DNA from: Pyrrhosoma nymphula
Taxonomy: Eukaryota > Arthropoda > Insecta > Odonata > Coenagrionidae
DNA: 64,000 nt
Direction: 5' to 3'
Assembly: GCA_963573305.1 (NCBI GenBank)
Contig: OY754329.1
Span: forward strand, 83,014,576-83,078,575
Shown: positions 20,760-34,344 of the stretch, one piece after another
Numbering within the stretch: position 1 is the first letter of the stretch
How the letters are laid out: each line of letters opens with the position of its first letter
Notes under the pieces: generated by a model
What the model was told of the DNA's origin: nothing
The model's database searches: none
The model's input: the letters and a program-made list of their open reading frames with translations, nothing else
Position numbers and translations under genes: made by a program

Positions 20760-22843
20760 ACATTAATTAAATGGTCAATAACCAATTCAAAGAAGTTAAA
20801 TTTTTCTCTACATCTTTATTGATGCCATCATTACAAATAGAGTGGTCTGCGTTTCCGGTAATCGCAACTCATGTTTTTTAACGTTTTGGACAAGTCTGTG
20901 TTGGCCCTATTCAAGAAGTCTAATGTACATTATTTTCGCTGATCAATGCGCGAATAAATCATTGAGCGAGCCAGCATTCCTATCGCTTTCTTCAAAAGAG
21001 ACAATAAACTTGCGGATTTACAAAATAACCCCCCAAAATCTGACGTCAAGCTTCGGATTGAGCTTCTGAGAAAATGCCAACCATACGCCAATTTCGGGGT
21101 TAGCCGATCAAACTTAATAAACTACAAAAAACGATCCATTCATATACACCATGATCCAAATTAGTATTTATCTAGCAAATCAAATTGAATATGCTCTTAA
21201 ATAAATCCTATTCATAACACATATGTCACAAAGCACTTTCGGACAAGACGCGTAATGGGCCTATCTTCTCTCCATTCCGCTGAGTTCTTTTATTTATGCT
21301 TCAGTCAATTTTGCTAGGAATTTTAGCAAAGTTAAATTAAAAAAGTAAAATATAAGATAGCTAAAAGGTTTTCAGATGAATTCCTTTATCTCGCTAGAAC
21401 ATCTCTAATGACGTGACAAAAGTAGGACATTCTAGCATTTCCAATCGGTCTAAAATGCACAAATAGGACTCTGTCTTCACATTCCTAGTAGGACAGTATA
21501 TATCCTTATCTCCGAGTCTTTGATGATAAACCGTTACATCGGAAAACAAAGAAAAGATAATTTGCGATCTCTATCAAGGTATGCATACTTTGAAAATGCG
21601 TGAACAGTAGGCATTAAAAAGACATTTTCTGTTATAACGAGTAAATCCAGAAAAAATGTTATTAAAAAGATAGGTATGAGAAACAGAGCAAGGAAATCAA
21701 TGAAACATAGCATTGTGACAACGATTAACTCCGCATCCAAAAATATGAGAAATTCCGCAAAAATCATCAGACATCAGGCAGAAACTAATATTCGCGTTTT
21801 ACAAAAAACAGTTTTGAGGAAAGTCCTGTGATAGTCGAGGAGATACCACCCAGTGACGGCCCAAATGACCCATCGTGCCACGAGTAACTTTTCTGGCGGT
21901 CAACAGAGGCAAGTGAACCCACATTTTCAAGTGCTACAGAACATGAAATAGAGCAAAAATTGTGAAAATTAGTAAATCTATTTCTTCAGCCTGGTAATGA
22001 AATCACACCAATTAATTGGAATATTTTAGCATGGTGAAAATAAATCACTCTTTACTCTTCCACTTAGGAGGTTCCGCCGCGACTGGGTGAGTCAAAACAA
22101 ATACTTAATTCTTCATTTTTGTTTGATAGGTTAAAAAATTTCTGCCTTCGGTGATAACCTACGTTCTCTTTTGAAAACTAAAGTTAAGGTACAAAACATG
22201 CAGATTAATCCTCGAATATATTTAAGATGAGCACTTTTTCCAGCCACAGGAGCCGACCGCAGCACCATTTGTATGGAATTACAGCATTTTGACTTCAATT
22301 TTGGAAGTAATTCTCTAATAACTGAAAAAATAAGTAGGTTAGGTTCCTATATTTTATTTTTATTAGAATTCTTGGGAATTTTCTCTTCTTAACATAGTTT
22401 TTCGCGTAAATGGCATTTATATTTTTGGAAAAATACTATTTATCTCCGTGTTTCTCCCAATCTCACATTTAACACCACGTAATTTCAAGTTCGATTTGCG
22501 AAAAAGGGTAGTGTGGAAAGGTATTTTTCTGTTCATATCAGATAGTGGACACGTTTTTCTATAAGTTGCCAGAAAGTAAATGAAATTAAATTTAAGTCAT
22601 TTTCCAGTGAAGATGAATTTCATTTTCATGAATTTTACAGACGAATTTCATCGTCGATGAGTCATTTTCCTGGTAACTTAGGCTTCGTTGGCGGTCAATA
22701 TTACCTTGAAAAAGATGCTTAGACGTTGATATGGATCGGTATTAGGCAACTTAAGAGAAAGAGTATAAAGTGATTTATTTTCACCATCTAAACGTAGCAA
22801 AATTGTAGCAAAAAGTGCCGCCTGGGTGTCTGCCTCCATCTCT
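20760..22843. other. Intergenic
   Basis: AT-rich, no recognised gene, repeat or RNA. A weak imperfect inversion (GAAGATGAATTTCAT with GAATTTCATCGTC) is near 22607-22655. Confidence 0.45.
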
Positions 22844-22859
22844 CCCTCTCATGCATGGT

Positions 22860-22875
22860 GTCCTCATATGAGGAC
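22860..22875. repeat. Sub-terminal palindrome, left copy
   Basis: GTCCTCATATGAGGAC, perfect 16 bp palindrome, a likely transposase binding site. Confidence 0.7.
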
Positions 22876-23192
22876 GCAAAATCTCTCACTACAATGTAAC
22901 CAAATGTAACTGTATCGGTTTCCTGAGCCGCTAGCAGCTTTTTCATGATGTTCCGATCCAGCAGAGACAAAGAAACTTTGTATTAGTGCTACATTGTCCC
23001 TCTTGGAAGTCAGCAAAGGAGTGGGGGTAGTGGCGCTGTGATCGGAGCGTGGAAGCTCATTTTTGTGCTGTGATTTCAGGGATTTCGCCTGTGAGTATAT
23101 ATATTTGATTTTTGATGCACAATTTATTATTTACGGCAATAAGTTAAACAAATTTTATATCTGCAAATATTTTAATGGGACAAATGTCAAGC

Positions 23193-23208
23193 GTCCTCAA
23201 ATGAGGAC
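23193..23208. repeat. Sub-terminal palindrome, internal variant
   Basis: GTCCTCAAATGAGGAC, one base from the terminal copies and so still nearly palindromic. A third site inside the element's 5' leader. Confidence 0.65.
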
Positions 23209-23952
23209 ATTATGCGTGTACAAGGTCAAATGCATGCATATAGTGGAGTGTTGTTTATTCCTAGATTTTCACATTCTTTCATGTCTAGCAAATCAATGCT
23301 ACTTTCTTTGAGTGTTAGTCATTATAAATAATGTTGTATGATATTTACAAACAGTACAATGACTACGTTCTAATTAGTACCATAATTTCTATTGCCAATA
23401 ACTATACAAGTTTTGCGATAAAATCGCTATTGATCCTTTCACAGGAAATGAGCTTACATAGAAGTTATTTTTATCACTTCTAAGTAACTAAATGTAACTT
23501 TAAAATTTTATTATTTTTGCAGCAAATATTAATATTTTTTATTTTAAATACTATTTTTCCACCAAATATTAATATTTATTTGTAATAAATAAGAGGACGT
23601 TCATAAGTCAAGAGATTGTAATAATCAATAGAGTTAATTGAGATAGTATTTTTGTGAAGAAGACTTGTGGCATGTAAGTTTATTAAAACTGAGACTTTGT
23701 TATAGGATAACACAACCTACTGAGTTCGCTTGCTGATACCGACCCAAAAAACGAACTAAGGACGTTATGGTAAGTATTTGGTGCTCCAGTTTACGTTTTT
23801 TTCACTCTTTGAAATAATTGATAATATTGTCATTCGTTAAAATTTTAAGTATATTTAAGTATTACAATCAGCATGTTGGCTGGAACAATATATATTTATA
23901 ATCGTTTTCCAAAATATATTGCATGAATGACCTTGTTTCAACTAACTAACAA

Positions 23953-25725
23953 ATGGCCTATATTTCTCAGGATCGCATATGCATCTCAACTAGATCAAGA
24001 AAACGACTGGAGCTGTGTCAGATTGTTGAAATCCTCAGTGAAGATTCAGAGGATGGAATGGATTGGGATAGTGATGGCTCTCTCCATGATCCAGGAAACA
24101 CTTCAGAAATATCTTCTTCATCTGACGAAGATAACGGTGGCATTGCAACATCCAACAATTGTGCAAGTACAAGTCCATTGATATCTGCGAGTTTTGGGCG
24201 ATCGCCATCCCCAGCTAATCGTAATGCAATATGGTTTGCTGAAAAGGATAACCCTTTATTAGGATCTCCCCCTTCAACTAATTCACGGATGAAGGTAAAC
24301 GTCAATGGAGAGTTTCCTGTCGATTACTTTTTGGTTTAATTACAGAAGAATATATGAAAGATTTAGTAGAGCAAAGTTGCCTATATGCATTTCAGAATGG
24401 CAAAGAAAATTTTAAACTGACTGTTTCAGAATTGAAAGTTTTTCTGGGAATTACTCTTGTCATGACGTACGTAAAATATCCCAGAGTTAGACTCTATTGG
24501 TCTTCAGACACTGGTTTGAAACTTTCATTGGTGGCTGAAAACATGACTATTAACAGATATGAAGAGATAAGGCGATATCTGCACTTCAGAGATTCTTCTA
24601 GGATACCAGCAGATAACAGGGACAATTTGATTAAAATCCGACCATTTTTGGACTTTCTCCACAAATCATTTCATAATGCCCTCGATCCAGAAGAATTCCA
24701 ATCAATAGATGAGATGATGATTCCTTTTAAAGGGCGCTGATCCTTGAAAAATTATCTCCCAAAAAAACCAAATAAATGGGGATACAAAACGTGGGTTAGG
24801 GCTGGGGTGTCTGGATATGTTTTCTGTTTTGAATTGTACCAGGGGGCATCAGAACAGCCACCCTCTGAATGTGGTGCAACTAGTGATGTTGTTCTTAGGT
24901 TATGCCATGATATTCACCATCTAAATGTGAAGGTATATGCAGACAATTTTTCTCTAGTTTTCCCCTCGTTAGAAAGTTGAAAGACATTGGAATATGGTAC
25001 GTTGGAACATTTAGGGAAAACAGGTTAAAAGAAGCAGTAAAAAAGTTGAAGGATGTAAAAGACTTAAAGAAAGGTGGGAGAGGGAGTTCTTCCATTGCTA
25101 CTTCTTCCGATGGTATAACTGTGGCTCGGTGGTTTGAAAAGAATGTAGTGCATACTATATCGTCATACGCCGGAATTCAACCCATGGGAAAAGCCAAAAG
25201 GTGGTGCAAACGGAATAAGGAGTATGTGGATGTAAACCGACCCGTGAGCATTGAAATTTATAACAAGCATATGGGAGGGGTAGATCTCATGGATTCCCTT
25301 GTTGCATTGTACAGGAACGATATACGCAACTCAAGGTGGTATATGAGCATATTTTACCACATGTTGAATGTGGCGGTGGTTAACGCCTGGCTATTATGGA
25401 GGAAAAGCAATAACGTACCAATGGATCTACTAGAATTCAAGAGTCGGGTGGCACACGGACTGATTTTCAGTGGCAAAGCAGAGCAATCGAGAAAAAGGGG
25501 ACGGTCAAATTCATCAAGCCCTTCCTCGCTGCCGATGAAGAAAAAACCGACTCATAAGGTCATAGATGAGCTAAGACTAAGTAAATGTGGCCACTATCAA
25601 AAAAAAGTGAAAGCAATAACGCAAATAGGTGTCGGGACAAGAGATGCACAAGCAAAACCAGGTACATGTGCGGAACTTGCTTGGTTCCGCTATGCCCAGA
25701 TTGTTTTGAAAGTTTTCACTCGTAA
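23953..25725 (+). pseudogene. piggyBac-like transposase, broken in four places
   Basis: A DDE/D transposase of the DDE_Tnp_1_7 family cut by four lesions. The acidic N-terminal region (23953-24339, EILSEDSEDGMDWDSDGS) stops where a T run (24330-24334) looks one base short. The next frame runs to an in-frame TGA at 24738 right after MIPFKGR. A frame change lies near 24957-24965, and another near 25605-25620, after which the Cys-rich C-terminal finger (RCRDKRC, CGTCLVPLCPDC) is read in a different frame and ends at TAA 25723-25725. All three catalytic Asp positions are still readable: SIDEMMIPF (24708), YADNF, and GGVDLMD. No start is certain; the Met at 23953 precedes the acidic region directly. 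The protein cannot be made from this copy. Confidence 0.88.
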
Positions 25726-26107
25726 TGTGCATTCAGGGGCCCAAAAATATATATTGTAATAAATGTTAACCATTTTGTAACAATGGTAGTTTTAGAATTC
25801 ATATTTAAAAATAATTTTTATCTGGAAGTGCCAATTTTTTGTAAAGTTATCATAAATGTTTGCTTGTAATTTTTATGTTATTTTCCTCGCCTTGTTGCAA
25901 GGTTGATGTTAAAAATATTGAATGTGATATCATAAATAAATTAACAAAATGTAGTAACAAACACCCGAAAAATATGTTTTTATGAATGTTAAATAAACAA
26001 TTAAAGATATCATAATACTAAAAGTATAGTTGAATATTTTTTCCACCTAAAAGATCCAATTCATAAGTTTATCGGATTTTATCACGATAACCTGTTTCAA
26101 GCATAAT

Positions 26108-26123
26108 GTCCTCATATGAGGAC
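26108..26123. repeat. Sub-terminal palindrome, right copy
   Basis: Perfect copy of GTCCTCATATGAGGAC, 134 bp from the right end of the piggyBac-like element. Confidence 0.7.
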
Positions 26124-26257
26124 GTCAAAATTTTGCCATTAAATGGCAAATATGTCTGTTTATAACAATATTAATTCAATATTATGGTCAATCACACGTA
26201 GAAACTCGATTGAAAAAATTTATATCGCTTGAATTTAGTAACTCATGCATGAGAGGG

Positions 26258-28025
26258 TTAAGTGGAATATTATTTTAGTCATTACTTACGGTTAAGTTTA
26301 ATGGGAAAATATTCACGATGCAGTTCTAAACTCTACTATTTGCTGACCAGATCCAAACGTCAAAACCTTTCTTTCCATCTCAGATCCCAAGAAATCGTCC
26401 GCACGCACTTATCACCTCAGAAAGCGGTCTTTTCAATTTTATCTTTATTTTTTAGCCCATTTCCAACTCTGGGTATTTCCAATTTCCGAGCCATAATTTT
26501 ACAAAGGTCCGTTTATCATACAAATTAGTTTCTCGAATTTACCTCGACGACTCAGAATATTGCCTCTGAAAGTTTCTCGAGTTTTCCTTTTGCCAGCACT
26601 AAACCCGGTATAAAATAAAGATTAGCATCCTTCTAAACAAATCTTTAAATGTTCGTTTTACATTCCAAAGAACGCAATCACTGCCAACATTCGTGTGTTT
26701 AAAATACGTCTAATAGCTTTAGTAAGCTTTTATGCGAGCATCCTGTTTGCCGTCTTCGCTATCCTATCTGTACGAAGTTTTTCACATGAACTTCGAATGT
26801 TAATATCCCCGCCGCGCCGGGGAAGCCACCAGGAGAGGGCACTCACTTTCTTTCAAGTTTAAACGGCTACTCGAAAGGATCCAATTGGGTCTGTAGATCC
26901 AGTGGATCCGCCGATCTTGGCGAAGCATCGCCGGGTTCTTTGAGCTCGACTGAAAACTTTGAGGAAATCTGTGGCACAGGTCTCGTTCGGTTTATTACCT
27001 TTACGGAGCGCTAAACCTTAATATCCTTTCATGACTCGAAAAAAAAGACCGAAAGCAGCTGAAAACAAGCATGAATTATTTAAAAAAAAGTCAAGGTCTT
27101 AATTTTAAAGCTAAACTTCGTAATTAAAGATTGTTTCGTGAATTTCAACACAAATCATAAACCAAAAACGAATTTCACTACACACTAAACGGTAAATCAT
27201 CCCACAGACTACTTTGCGACGTTACGGCATTCATATCTTTCCTGGCATTTGACTCTCCCTTTCTCTCTCTCTCTCTGGTATTACCCAAAATGACAGGCTT
27301 CCACGTTTCAGGCGACATTTGAACCCCAGACATCTGATCAAGGGAAAACAGCTGTTCAAGGAAAAAAAAGCATATTCGGCCATCAGAGCGCTGTTCATTA
27401 CGGCAAAAAACTGCGGCAAAGGTCAAAATTTTCCATGCTCCGTCAGCCAAGGTTATCTCTCACCGCCTAAACTGAGAACCAACTTTAAAGACAATCAGAG
27501 GCTCAAAACATACCCCATGCGTTATTCAAACCCGCGACCTTTGGGTTGGCGTATTTTCAACCTGTCCACCACTACTGGCTCAGCTTTAATTCATTTTTCC
27601 AAAATGACTGGAATTTTTATTTGTCAACGAGAGGTTTCTTCAACCTGTACAATTATCTGTACATGCTCAGCAAAGCAAATTAAATCTCTTAATCATTTTC
27701 TCAAGTACATAGCTTAAAACAAATTGGAAAAATGAGTCAAATATTTGCCTTGTTTTGGAATTATGAAAAATGCACAAGACAGTGGCAGGACGTAGGGAAT
27801 GCTTACCATTCCCGTCCCTCATCTAGAGGGCCACATCTTGGCCCATTCGTGTGTCATCATCATTTGGGATCCTTACGAGACAGGCTTAAGTATCGAGCCG
27901 GGATGTGTGGAGCGTAGATCAACAAGATACTTCAAAGGTTGTTACGATAAGTAAGTATATAATAAATAAGTAAGTAAATAATATAGGTATTTTGAGCCTT
28001 TTTCTATTTATTTCCTATTTATGTG
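26258..28025. other. Intergenic with a possible SINE
   Basis: The minus strand of about 27500-27590 has TAGTGGTGGACAGG and CGGGTTTGAATAAC at tRNA spacing, suggesting a decayed SINE head. The frame at 27319-27717 plus is its complement. A (CT)n run lies at 27261-27276 and a TAAG-rich run at 27948-27985. Nothing else recognised. Confidence 0.4.
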
Positions 28026-28373
28026 CAGTGGTACATACCTCGACTTGCGAATCTCTCAACATACGATTATTTTTTATTCTACGTTTTGTCCTCTAGATAC
28101 AAAATTAGTCTCGAGATACGAACTGCGATCATTTTCCGAAGCAGCGTATCACAGATTACATGACGCAAGCAACAATATATTAAAATTTGTTCAAAGACTC
28201 ACACTTCCAGCAACGCATAGGCATTTTTTTTTCATTTTTCTTAAACTTTCTAAATATGGGAAAGGAATGATTTTCCATAAGATAAATGGAATAATGGGTT
28301 TTGAGATGCGAACTTTTTGAGTTAAGAACCTAAAAGAAGAAAGAAACCAGGTTCGCAAGTCGAGATACCACTG
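28026..28373. mobile_element. 348 bp Tigger/pogo-like non-autonomous element
   Basis: Ends CAGTGGTA(CATAC)CTCGACTTGCGAA at 28026 and the complement of CAGTGGTATCTCGACTTGCG at 28373 are inverted repeats. The right side is followed by TA as expected for a TA-duplicating mariner/pogo element; the left TA has become TG. CAGTGGTAC-type ends with CTCGACTTRCGAA are typical of Tigger-like elements. No transposase remains. Confidence 0.75.
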
Positions 28374-29529
28374 TATTCATGATCATGTTATTCAATTTAC
28401 ATAATAATTAGGATGAGAATCATGTCAGGCCAAAGGTTAAAGTTTACACCAAACCTTTTGCGTAATTTCGAAGACGATATTTTTTCTGACGCCGTCAAAA
28501 TAATTTTGATAACAGTCTATGAGATTATATTAGAATAAAATTAGGTAGTTAAAAATTTGAATGGATATTTTTAAGAGCTCTGTTTTTCTGTGAACAATAA
28601 TTAATCGTAATATTGTTTTTATAGACAAGATAAAAATTTTCTTTGGCACATACACTTTAGGTATAACGAAACTTGGTAGCACTAACCAGCGGAGAATTAG
28701 ATATCACTGAGGGTAAATCAAGCGTTGATGAGCGGGCAAAGGTACCGAAGGACTGCCGGAGTTACATCTGGAGGTAGACTCGGCCATTTTATCCACATCA
28801 CTTGTATGCTTTCCTCTCCCTTGCGTCATACTCTTAACAAGCGAGTGCCACCAAGTTTCGCTACACCTATACCTAGTTTTTTTTATTTCAGCAGATTGTT
28901 TTAGCATTAAACTATTATAAAGCGTAATATATGACTTTAAGGTTAGATAACAAGATTGTTCGGCAGGTAGGCTAGTTAGTTTAATTGCAGTAGAATTTCT
29001 TTCATTCATATGCTTGCAAAAACAAAATGTTAGTCTCCAATGCCTTCTTTGCATTCGAAATCCTTACGTCTCCATGCATGTAGTACGTGTGTGTTAAATC
29101 CAATGACATAGGTAGTTTCAAAAGCTTTCGTAGCATGAAAACAGTGCGCGTTTTGGAGAACATTCTCCCTCTGCCAGCCACTCTTGACAAAATCTTTCAG
29201 GGCACTAACCACATATAGATAATCCTCGTCAGTATAATAACGCAACCCACCTCTTGCCGCGTGGGGTCCGCCGCACTCAGGAATTATTAATTAATTAATT
29301 AACCTCAGCTGATCCTTGGACTCAATTTGCAGCCGCATAAAAAGTTAGGCGCACGAGTCTACAAAGGTGTTTTTCTCAGGAGTGGATTCCTTCGGGATGT
29401 AAGACTGGGACGAGGAGTAGTGTCGTCCTTCGTACACGAAGTACTACTCACTGTTAGTTTAAGGAAGGCCGGTTGGATATTAAATAAGGTCACCGGAACT
29501 TAAGGCATTGGTGGGTTGAACGGTAAACA
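28374..29529. other. Intergenic
   Basis: Minus-strand frames at 28704-29054 and 29030-29245 overlap in different frames and match nothing I recognise. TTAA is repeated four times at 29287-29302. Confidence 0.45.
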
Positions 29530-29800
29530 TCGATAAGGTTATATAGGAAGGGTGGAGAGAAACTCGGCGCCGGCTTTGGCGTACGCTTAACGAAGGGTGC
29601 AAAGAGTTCACAGTTTTACGCCCCATCCGACGGTCAGAGTACCTACTGCACCGAAGCCCACGAGGGTGCACTCCACTTAGACCCTGAGTATGGATTCGGA
29701 TTCCACTGAAATAAATCTCTATCTTAGCCGCTATTCAAACTTCCTACCTTCAGAAAGACAAGCTGGTACTCCATCTATCCCAATAACCCGAGCCCCTTAA
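29530..29800 (-). mobile_element. tRNA-derived SINE, same family as 9490-9745
   Basis: The tRNA-like head (minus, about 29735-29800) has GGGATAGATGGAGTACC and AAGTTTGAATAGC. The distal part holds GGAAGGGTGGAGAGAAACTCGG and, in plus orientation, CCCCATCCGACGGTC, shared with the copy at 52370-52590. Confidence 0.6.
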
Positions 29801-32800
29801 CTGGGAAGGCTTTATAAATGTTTAACATTGTAGTGGGCCGGACGACATCAACTGCAGTCTCCCATTTCCTAGCAAGTAATGAAAAAGACTTCAAAGGTAA
29901 CATGACGCATTGTCAGCATTTGATCTGTGGATAGCAAATAAAATCAATTTCATCCGCAGTTGTTATGCGCTGAACTCGCATAGTATCGATAATTTGACAA
30001 AATCTCGCAATTTAACATATATAATTCTCTCTGGCGCCATAATAGCTTCAAATCAGATGTTTTACTTAATTTTTATGCAAATGCGTACTTAATTTAGAGC
30101 ATATCGAGTTATATTAAAGATTTACAGACGACGTAAAAAAAATCTTTTATCGACCCTCCTTCAAATTAACCCGATATCCTGCGAAGAGGAAAGGAGCTGG
30201 ATACAGACAAGAACGGACGAGGCTTTAGCCCGGTATCGCACGGTCATATTTTTTACAAAAAATTCTTCATTTTTTTCTTAAGCTTTGGTCGCTCTTTTAA
30301 CAAATTATTGACCAACATTTTGTCAAAAAATTTGATCAAACGGATTATGGTTTTGCGTGACAGGCAGAATTTGAAAAGAGTGTAATTTAATTCCAAGAAT
30401 TTGACTCATCGATCGGATAATGACTTGGAGTCAAATAGGTATTGGTATCCTCTAATTTTACTCGTTACGCGATAGCTACTACAACACATTTTTCCAATTT
30501 TTGATAAAAACTATTGACTGTGGTGCTTCGACTTCACCAAGAGAGAAAAGAGGGTGACAGTATTCTGACATCACCGCGTGGCGGAGAAGGAAAAGGAAAG
30601 TGATGGAAAGGAACGGAAATGGATTTCCTTTGACGGAGGGGAGAGAAGAAAGAAGGAAAGAATGCTTCCCGGTTCCTGAAATCGAGGGAAGGAAGACGAG
30701 GGAATGAAAGGAAGAGAGTGAGGTCAGACGAAGGTGGCGGAATGTCATGGTTTCTGCAGGAGCGAGCGCAGGAAGAAATCAATGCCATTTGCCATCGAAG
30801 TAAGATTGACGTTATCGCACGGACAAACAAAAATAACCATCACTCCGAAACAATAGATATTCAATCCATGGTATCTCGAAAATATTGTTCTCCAAGGTTT
30901 TCGACTGCATGGGCATCTTATCACAAGGCTAAATTTAAGCGGAAGCATTTACCACGCGTTCGTGAAATGAATATTTACAAAAATAACCAACAGTAAGACA
31001 GCGAGCGTGCGAAAGCAAAATTGGAACACTTTCTCTATTTAATGCGCGTTTTCAATTTTAAATTACTATCAATAAAAATATGCCGCATTAAATACTGCAT
31101 TATGTCTGCTGACACTCTTTCTTGAGAAATAATACGTACACGACTCTCAAGTTTTCCCTGTATCATAAGAATTTATGAAGTTTAGACATTTGAACAGGCA
31201 ATGAAAGAGCCGCCCAAGAATGAGCTTCGATATCTGATATAAAAACACTATATATGCTATGAGTAGTTTACAAAGCATTGGTGATTAATATAAATAGTCC
31301 AGCATTTATTATAAATATTCCCAGAATGTTATTGACGCTCGATTTTCACGTTTAGAGAGGAAGACGCGTTCTCAAAGGTTCTTGGGTGACTCACGAGGAG
31401 AGACGTTTATAGGAAGGGTAGAGACATGAGTGCTAAAAAAAAAGTGATTTCTCCCACGAACGTAGGTTGCCGTCAGCATATTCTTACATCATTATATATT
31501 ACTGCATGCGTCCAACCCATCTTTTTCCGATTCGCCGAGAACATTACATGTCTGGGCTAATTTTCTTTTACTTATTCCAGCGAGGATATCGAATGAGAAG
31601 AAAAGAAACTGAACTTAGGATAAGCTGGATATGAGTTTCTACTCGCGAAGTCTATAAGATTGAGCAAGAAGATGAATTAATTTAATACAGTCATGAGATA
31701 AAATAAGGAAGTTGTAACAACTTTATAGTTACAATGTTTAGCTACGAATTGGAGATCCCCGATTCAAATTAAAATGAGGCCTCTGGAAACTACCTACCTG
31801 CTAAAAAGTACACGATTCAACTATTTCTAGATCTCAAATCTTCTAGGAATCCAGGCATAAAGCAAAATGAAATATTCTGACTTCTCCATATCAATTATTT
31901 GGTTGATGATTATGTAAGTTAAACCCCAGGGGAGATGTTACTGGAAGGAATAGACCGAGGATTAAAACAGCATTGGGGACGCAGTAGGTATGAAGATATC
32001 AAAAGCAGCTAATAATGATTGAACTATTTGAAGATAAATGCATGTCTGACTGCTAAAGAACAGCTAAAATTACGCAAGTGAGAGGAAATTAGAGGCATGT
32101 ACATTTGTACATACCCTCCTAAGTCATACCAATTTATTGGTAGAATAACTGGGGACTCGTACAATTAGACTCAGTGCTTAAGGTGCTTGCTTGGAGCCAT
32201 TCTTGTCTCTGAACAGATTTGAGTGAAATTTTGCATACGTGTCCTTATTCGTGATATCTATAGATAAAAGCGAAAAAATCCATGTTAGCGATTTGGTTTC
32301 CTAGCAATTCAATGCTATTTTAACGCATAGCCTTATGGCACATGACATATATATTTTGAAATAATTCGATTACATACGCACAGATTTTCCCCTAAATGCG
32401 AAATAATATTTTATATTATAATGATGGTTGCTAAAATATATCAAGGCATCATGCATAGTAAAAAAAGCATATTTAGATATAATTTTCACTTCCATTTCGG
32501 ATTCCGCAACGAAAACCCAAGTCATAACAATGCTTTAAATAAGGCGAACATTTTTTATTATAATTCTTGCACCATTTAGTACATAACTGCATGTATGGTG
32601 ATTTCAACCGTATAAACAAATGTTATTATGTGAAATGAGGTCCAAGAATATTTTTTCGATTTACTTGAAAAGTTATTGAAATGTTCACTCAATGACTCAC
32701 GATTACCGCTCAAACCACCTTAATCCCTACACTGGGATTCATCTGCCTCTATATGCCTCTAGGAGACTTGCTGACTGTTTGTGCAAATGCCAACGTTCAA

Positions 32801-32889
32801 AGGAAACGTCTTCCAGGAGGGCGACAGAAATCTCTACAAATGAAAATACAGAACTTGAATATTACAAGCTTTTTGAAATCAAATCAACC
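29801..32889. other. Intergenic
   Basis: No gene recognised. A purine-rich tract (GAAGGAAAG, GAGAGAAG repeats) covers about 30575-30725 and gives several meaningless open frames on both strands. Confidence 0.45.
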
Positions 32890-33120
32890 AGTATGGTTTG
32901 AGTGAACCTTCATCAGCAGCAGTCTTTAATTCGAAGATTGGTTTGCTGCAGCTCTCCACTTTCCTCTCCTCCAACCGCTTCATTCCTACATAAACTTTCA
33001 CTTTGACGTCCTTCATAATTTTCCTGATGCATTCCATTTTTGGTCTTTCTCTGAAATTCTTTCCATTCCTTTCCCCTTCCATTTAAGTTTTCAATGGGAT
33101 ACTTTTTCGCAGAATGTGTC
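32890..33120 (-). pseudogene. LINE ORF2 C-terminal relic
   Basis: Minus-strand frames read PKMECIRKIMKDVKVKVYVG then, after a shift, WRAAANQSSN, the conserved tail of an arthropod LINE family (GRPK-x-EYI-x-QIMKDV ... W-R-x-AANQ) just after the reverse transcriptase. Same tail type as 43150-43445 and related to those at 50314-50712 and 60640-61640. Heavily damaged. Confidence 0.6.
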
Positions 33121-34344
33121 CTATAAATTTGTCTCTTTCTCTTCTCGGAGTTTTTATCACACACTTCTTTTCTCTCCAACCCTCCGTAGGACTTCTTCGC
33201 CGGTGATTCTCTCCGTTCATTTAATCTTCATCAGATTCAATGACACCACATCTATATTGGCCATCCTTCACGTGAACCTTCTTAGTGACCATAGTAGCCC
33301 TCCATTCACCCGTTTTATTTCTCATAACGCTTCCTCATGCTGCAGCTACCTGACTTGACTTTTATATGCTCTTCGGCTCTATTTATCATCATCTTCAGTA
33401 AATTTCCAACGCTTTTTAAAGATGGTTTTTCAGTATTCTGCAAACATGCTGTGTTGAAATCCGGGGTCTGAGATTTACACCATCGCTTGGTTCATTTATA
33501 TTTATTTCGCAGCATAAAGATGAATCCGAGAAACGAGCTCCCCAACATAAATTTACAAATGGTGATATAACGTACGACGACCTTTTCAAAAGCCGTTCAC
33601 TCGTAAGAAAATTCGCCAATCAACCTTTCGATCAAGAGAAGTGGACGGAGGATATACCTGAGAAAAGGAGAAAGGAAGCGGTGCAAACGCCAGACGGCAT
33701 GAGAGGCACTACAGGGATCAAGCGTGTGGAGAGGACTCCCAAATTAGAATGTTCAGCGAAGCGCTGCTGCACACGAAACAAGAATCTTGATGAAAGCGCT
33801 CCCGGGAGAAATGAATTAATTCATCCGACGCATCCTCAGAGGGCACCTCTGGAGCGTTTTGTAAAGGGGAAAATACTAAGGGGAAAGGCCAAGGTAGGAA
33901 GTTTACGGCAAGGGAGGCACGAAACGAGATAAAATGAGTAACCTGTAAGACCAAAAGATTCAGAGGAGAGCCTTGTGGATTAACTCCAAGGGGTGATAGC
34001 AGAAGACGGAGAGGTGAAAACGATAGGGATTCCAATGGGGGTTTCCTCTCGCTGACGACAATGCTTGGGTACTTAGTAGTTGCAGTCTCAAGGAAGGATA
34101 AAGGAGAGCAACAAGGAATAACGCATGCCTTTCAACTTGAAAGAAAAAAGTAAATTGCTGATTAACCAAGCATAAAAAGAATCGAAGCACAGTTTCCCAC
34201 CGAATCTTTTTGTCAGCAAAAATGTATTATTTTATATCCTGAGAAGCTAAACGTTCGGTGGATAGGTAATGCTTTCCATTCCAAAAATTTTTGTCAGCTT
34301 TATGATGATCGGCAAATTACTCAAGGAAGCAACAGGGAAACATA
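33121..34344. other. Intergenic
   Basis: No recognised gene or structured repeat. Confidence 0.45.

Larger units (their letters stand above)
22844..26257 (+). mobile_element. Decayed piggyBac-like transposon
   Basis: The 14 bp ends CCCTCTCATGCATG (22844) and their complement (to 26257) are inverted repeats. The right end is followed by TTAA (26258-26261), the piggyBac target. The left end is preceded by CTCT, so that copy of TTAA is lost. A 16 bp palindrome GTCCTCATATGAGGAC lies 16 bp inside the left end and about 134 bp inside the right end, matching the asymmetric sub-terminal repeats of this superfamily. The 3414 bp length suits a full-size element. The transposase is broken (see 23953-25725). 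Confidence 0.88.

Noticed and set aside
24018..24305. 95-codon minus-strand frame
   Set aside because: Antisense shadow of the acidic N-terminus of the piggyBac-like transposase.
28704..29245. Overlapping minus-strand frames as a split gene
   Set aside because: No family match and no convincing splice pattern joining them.
30575..30830. Coding frames in the purine-rich tract
   Set aside because: Low-complexity sequence gives open frames on both strands with no domain.
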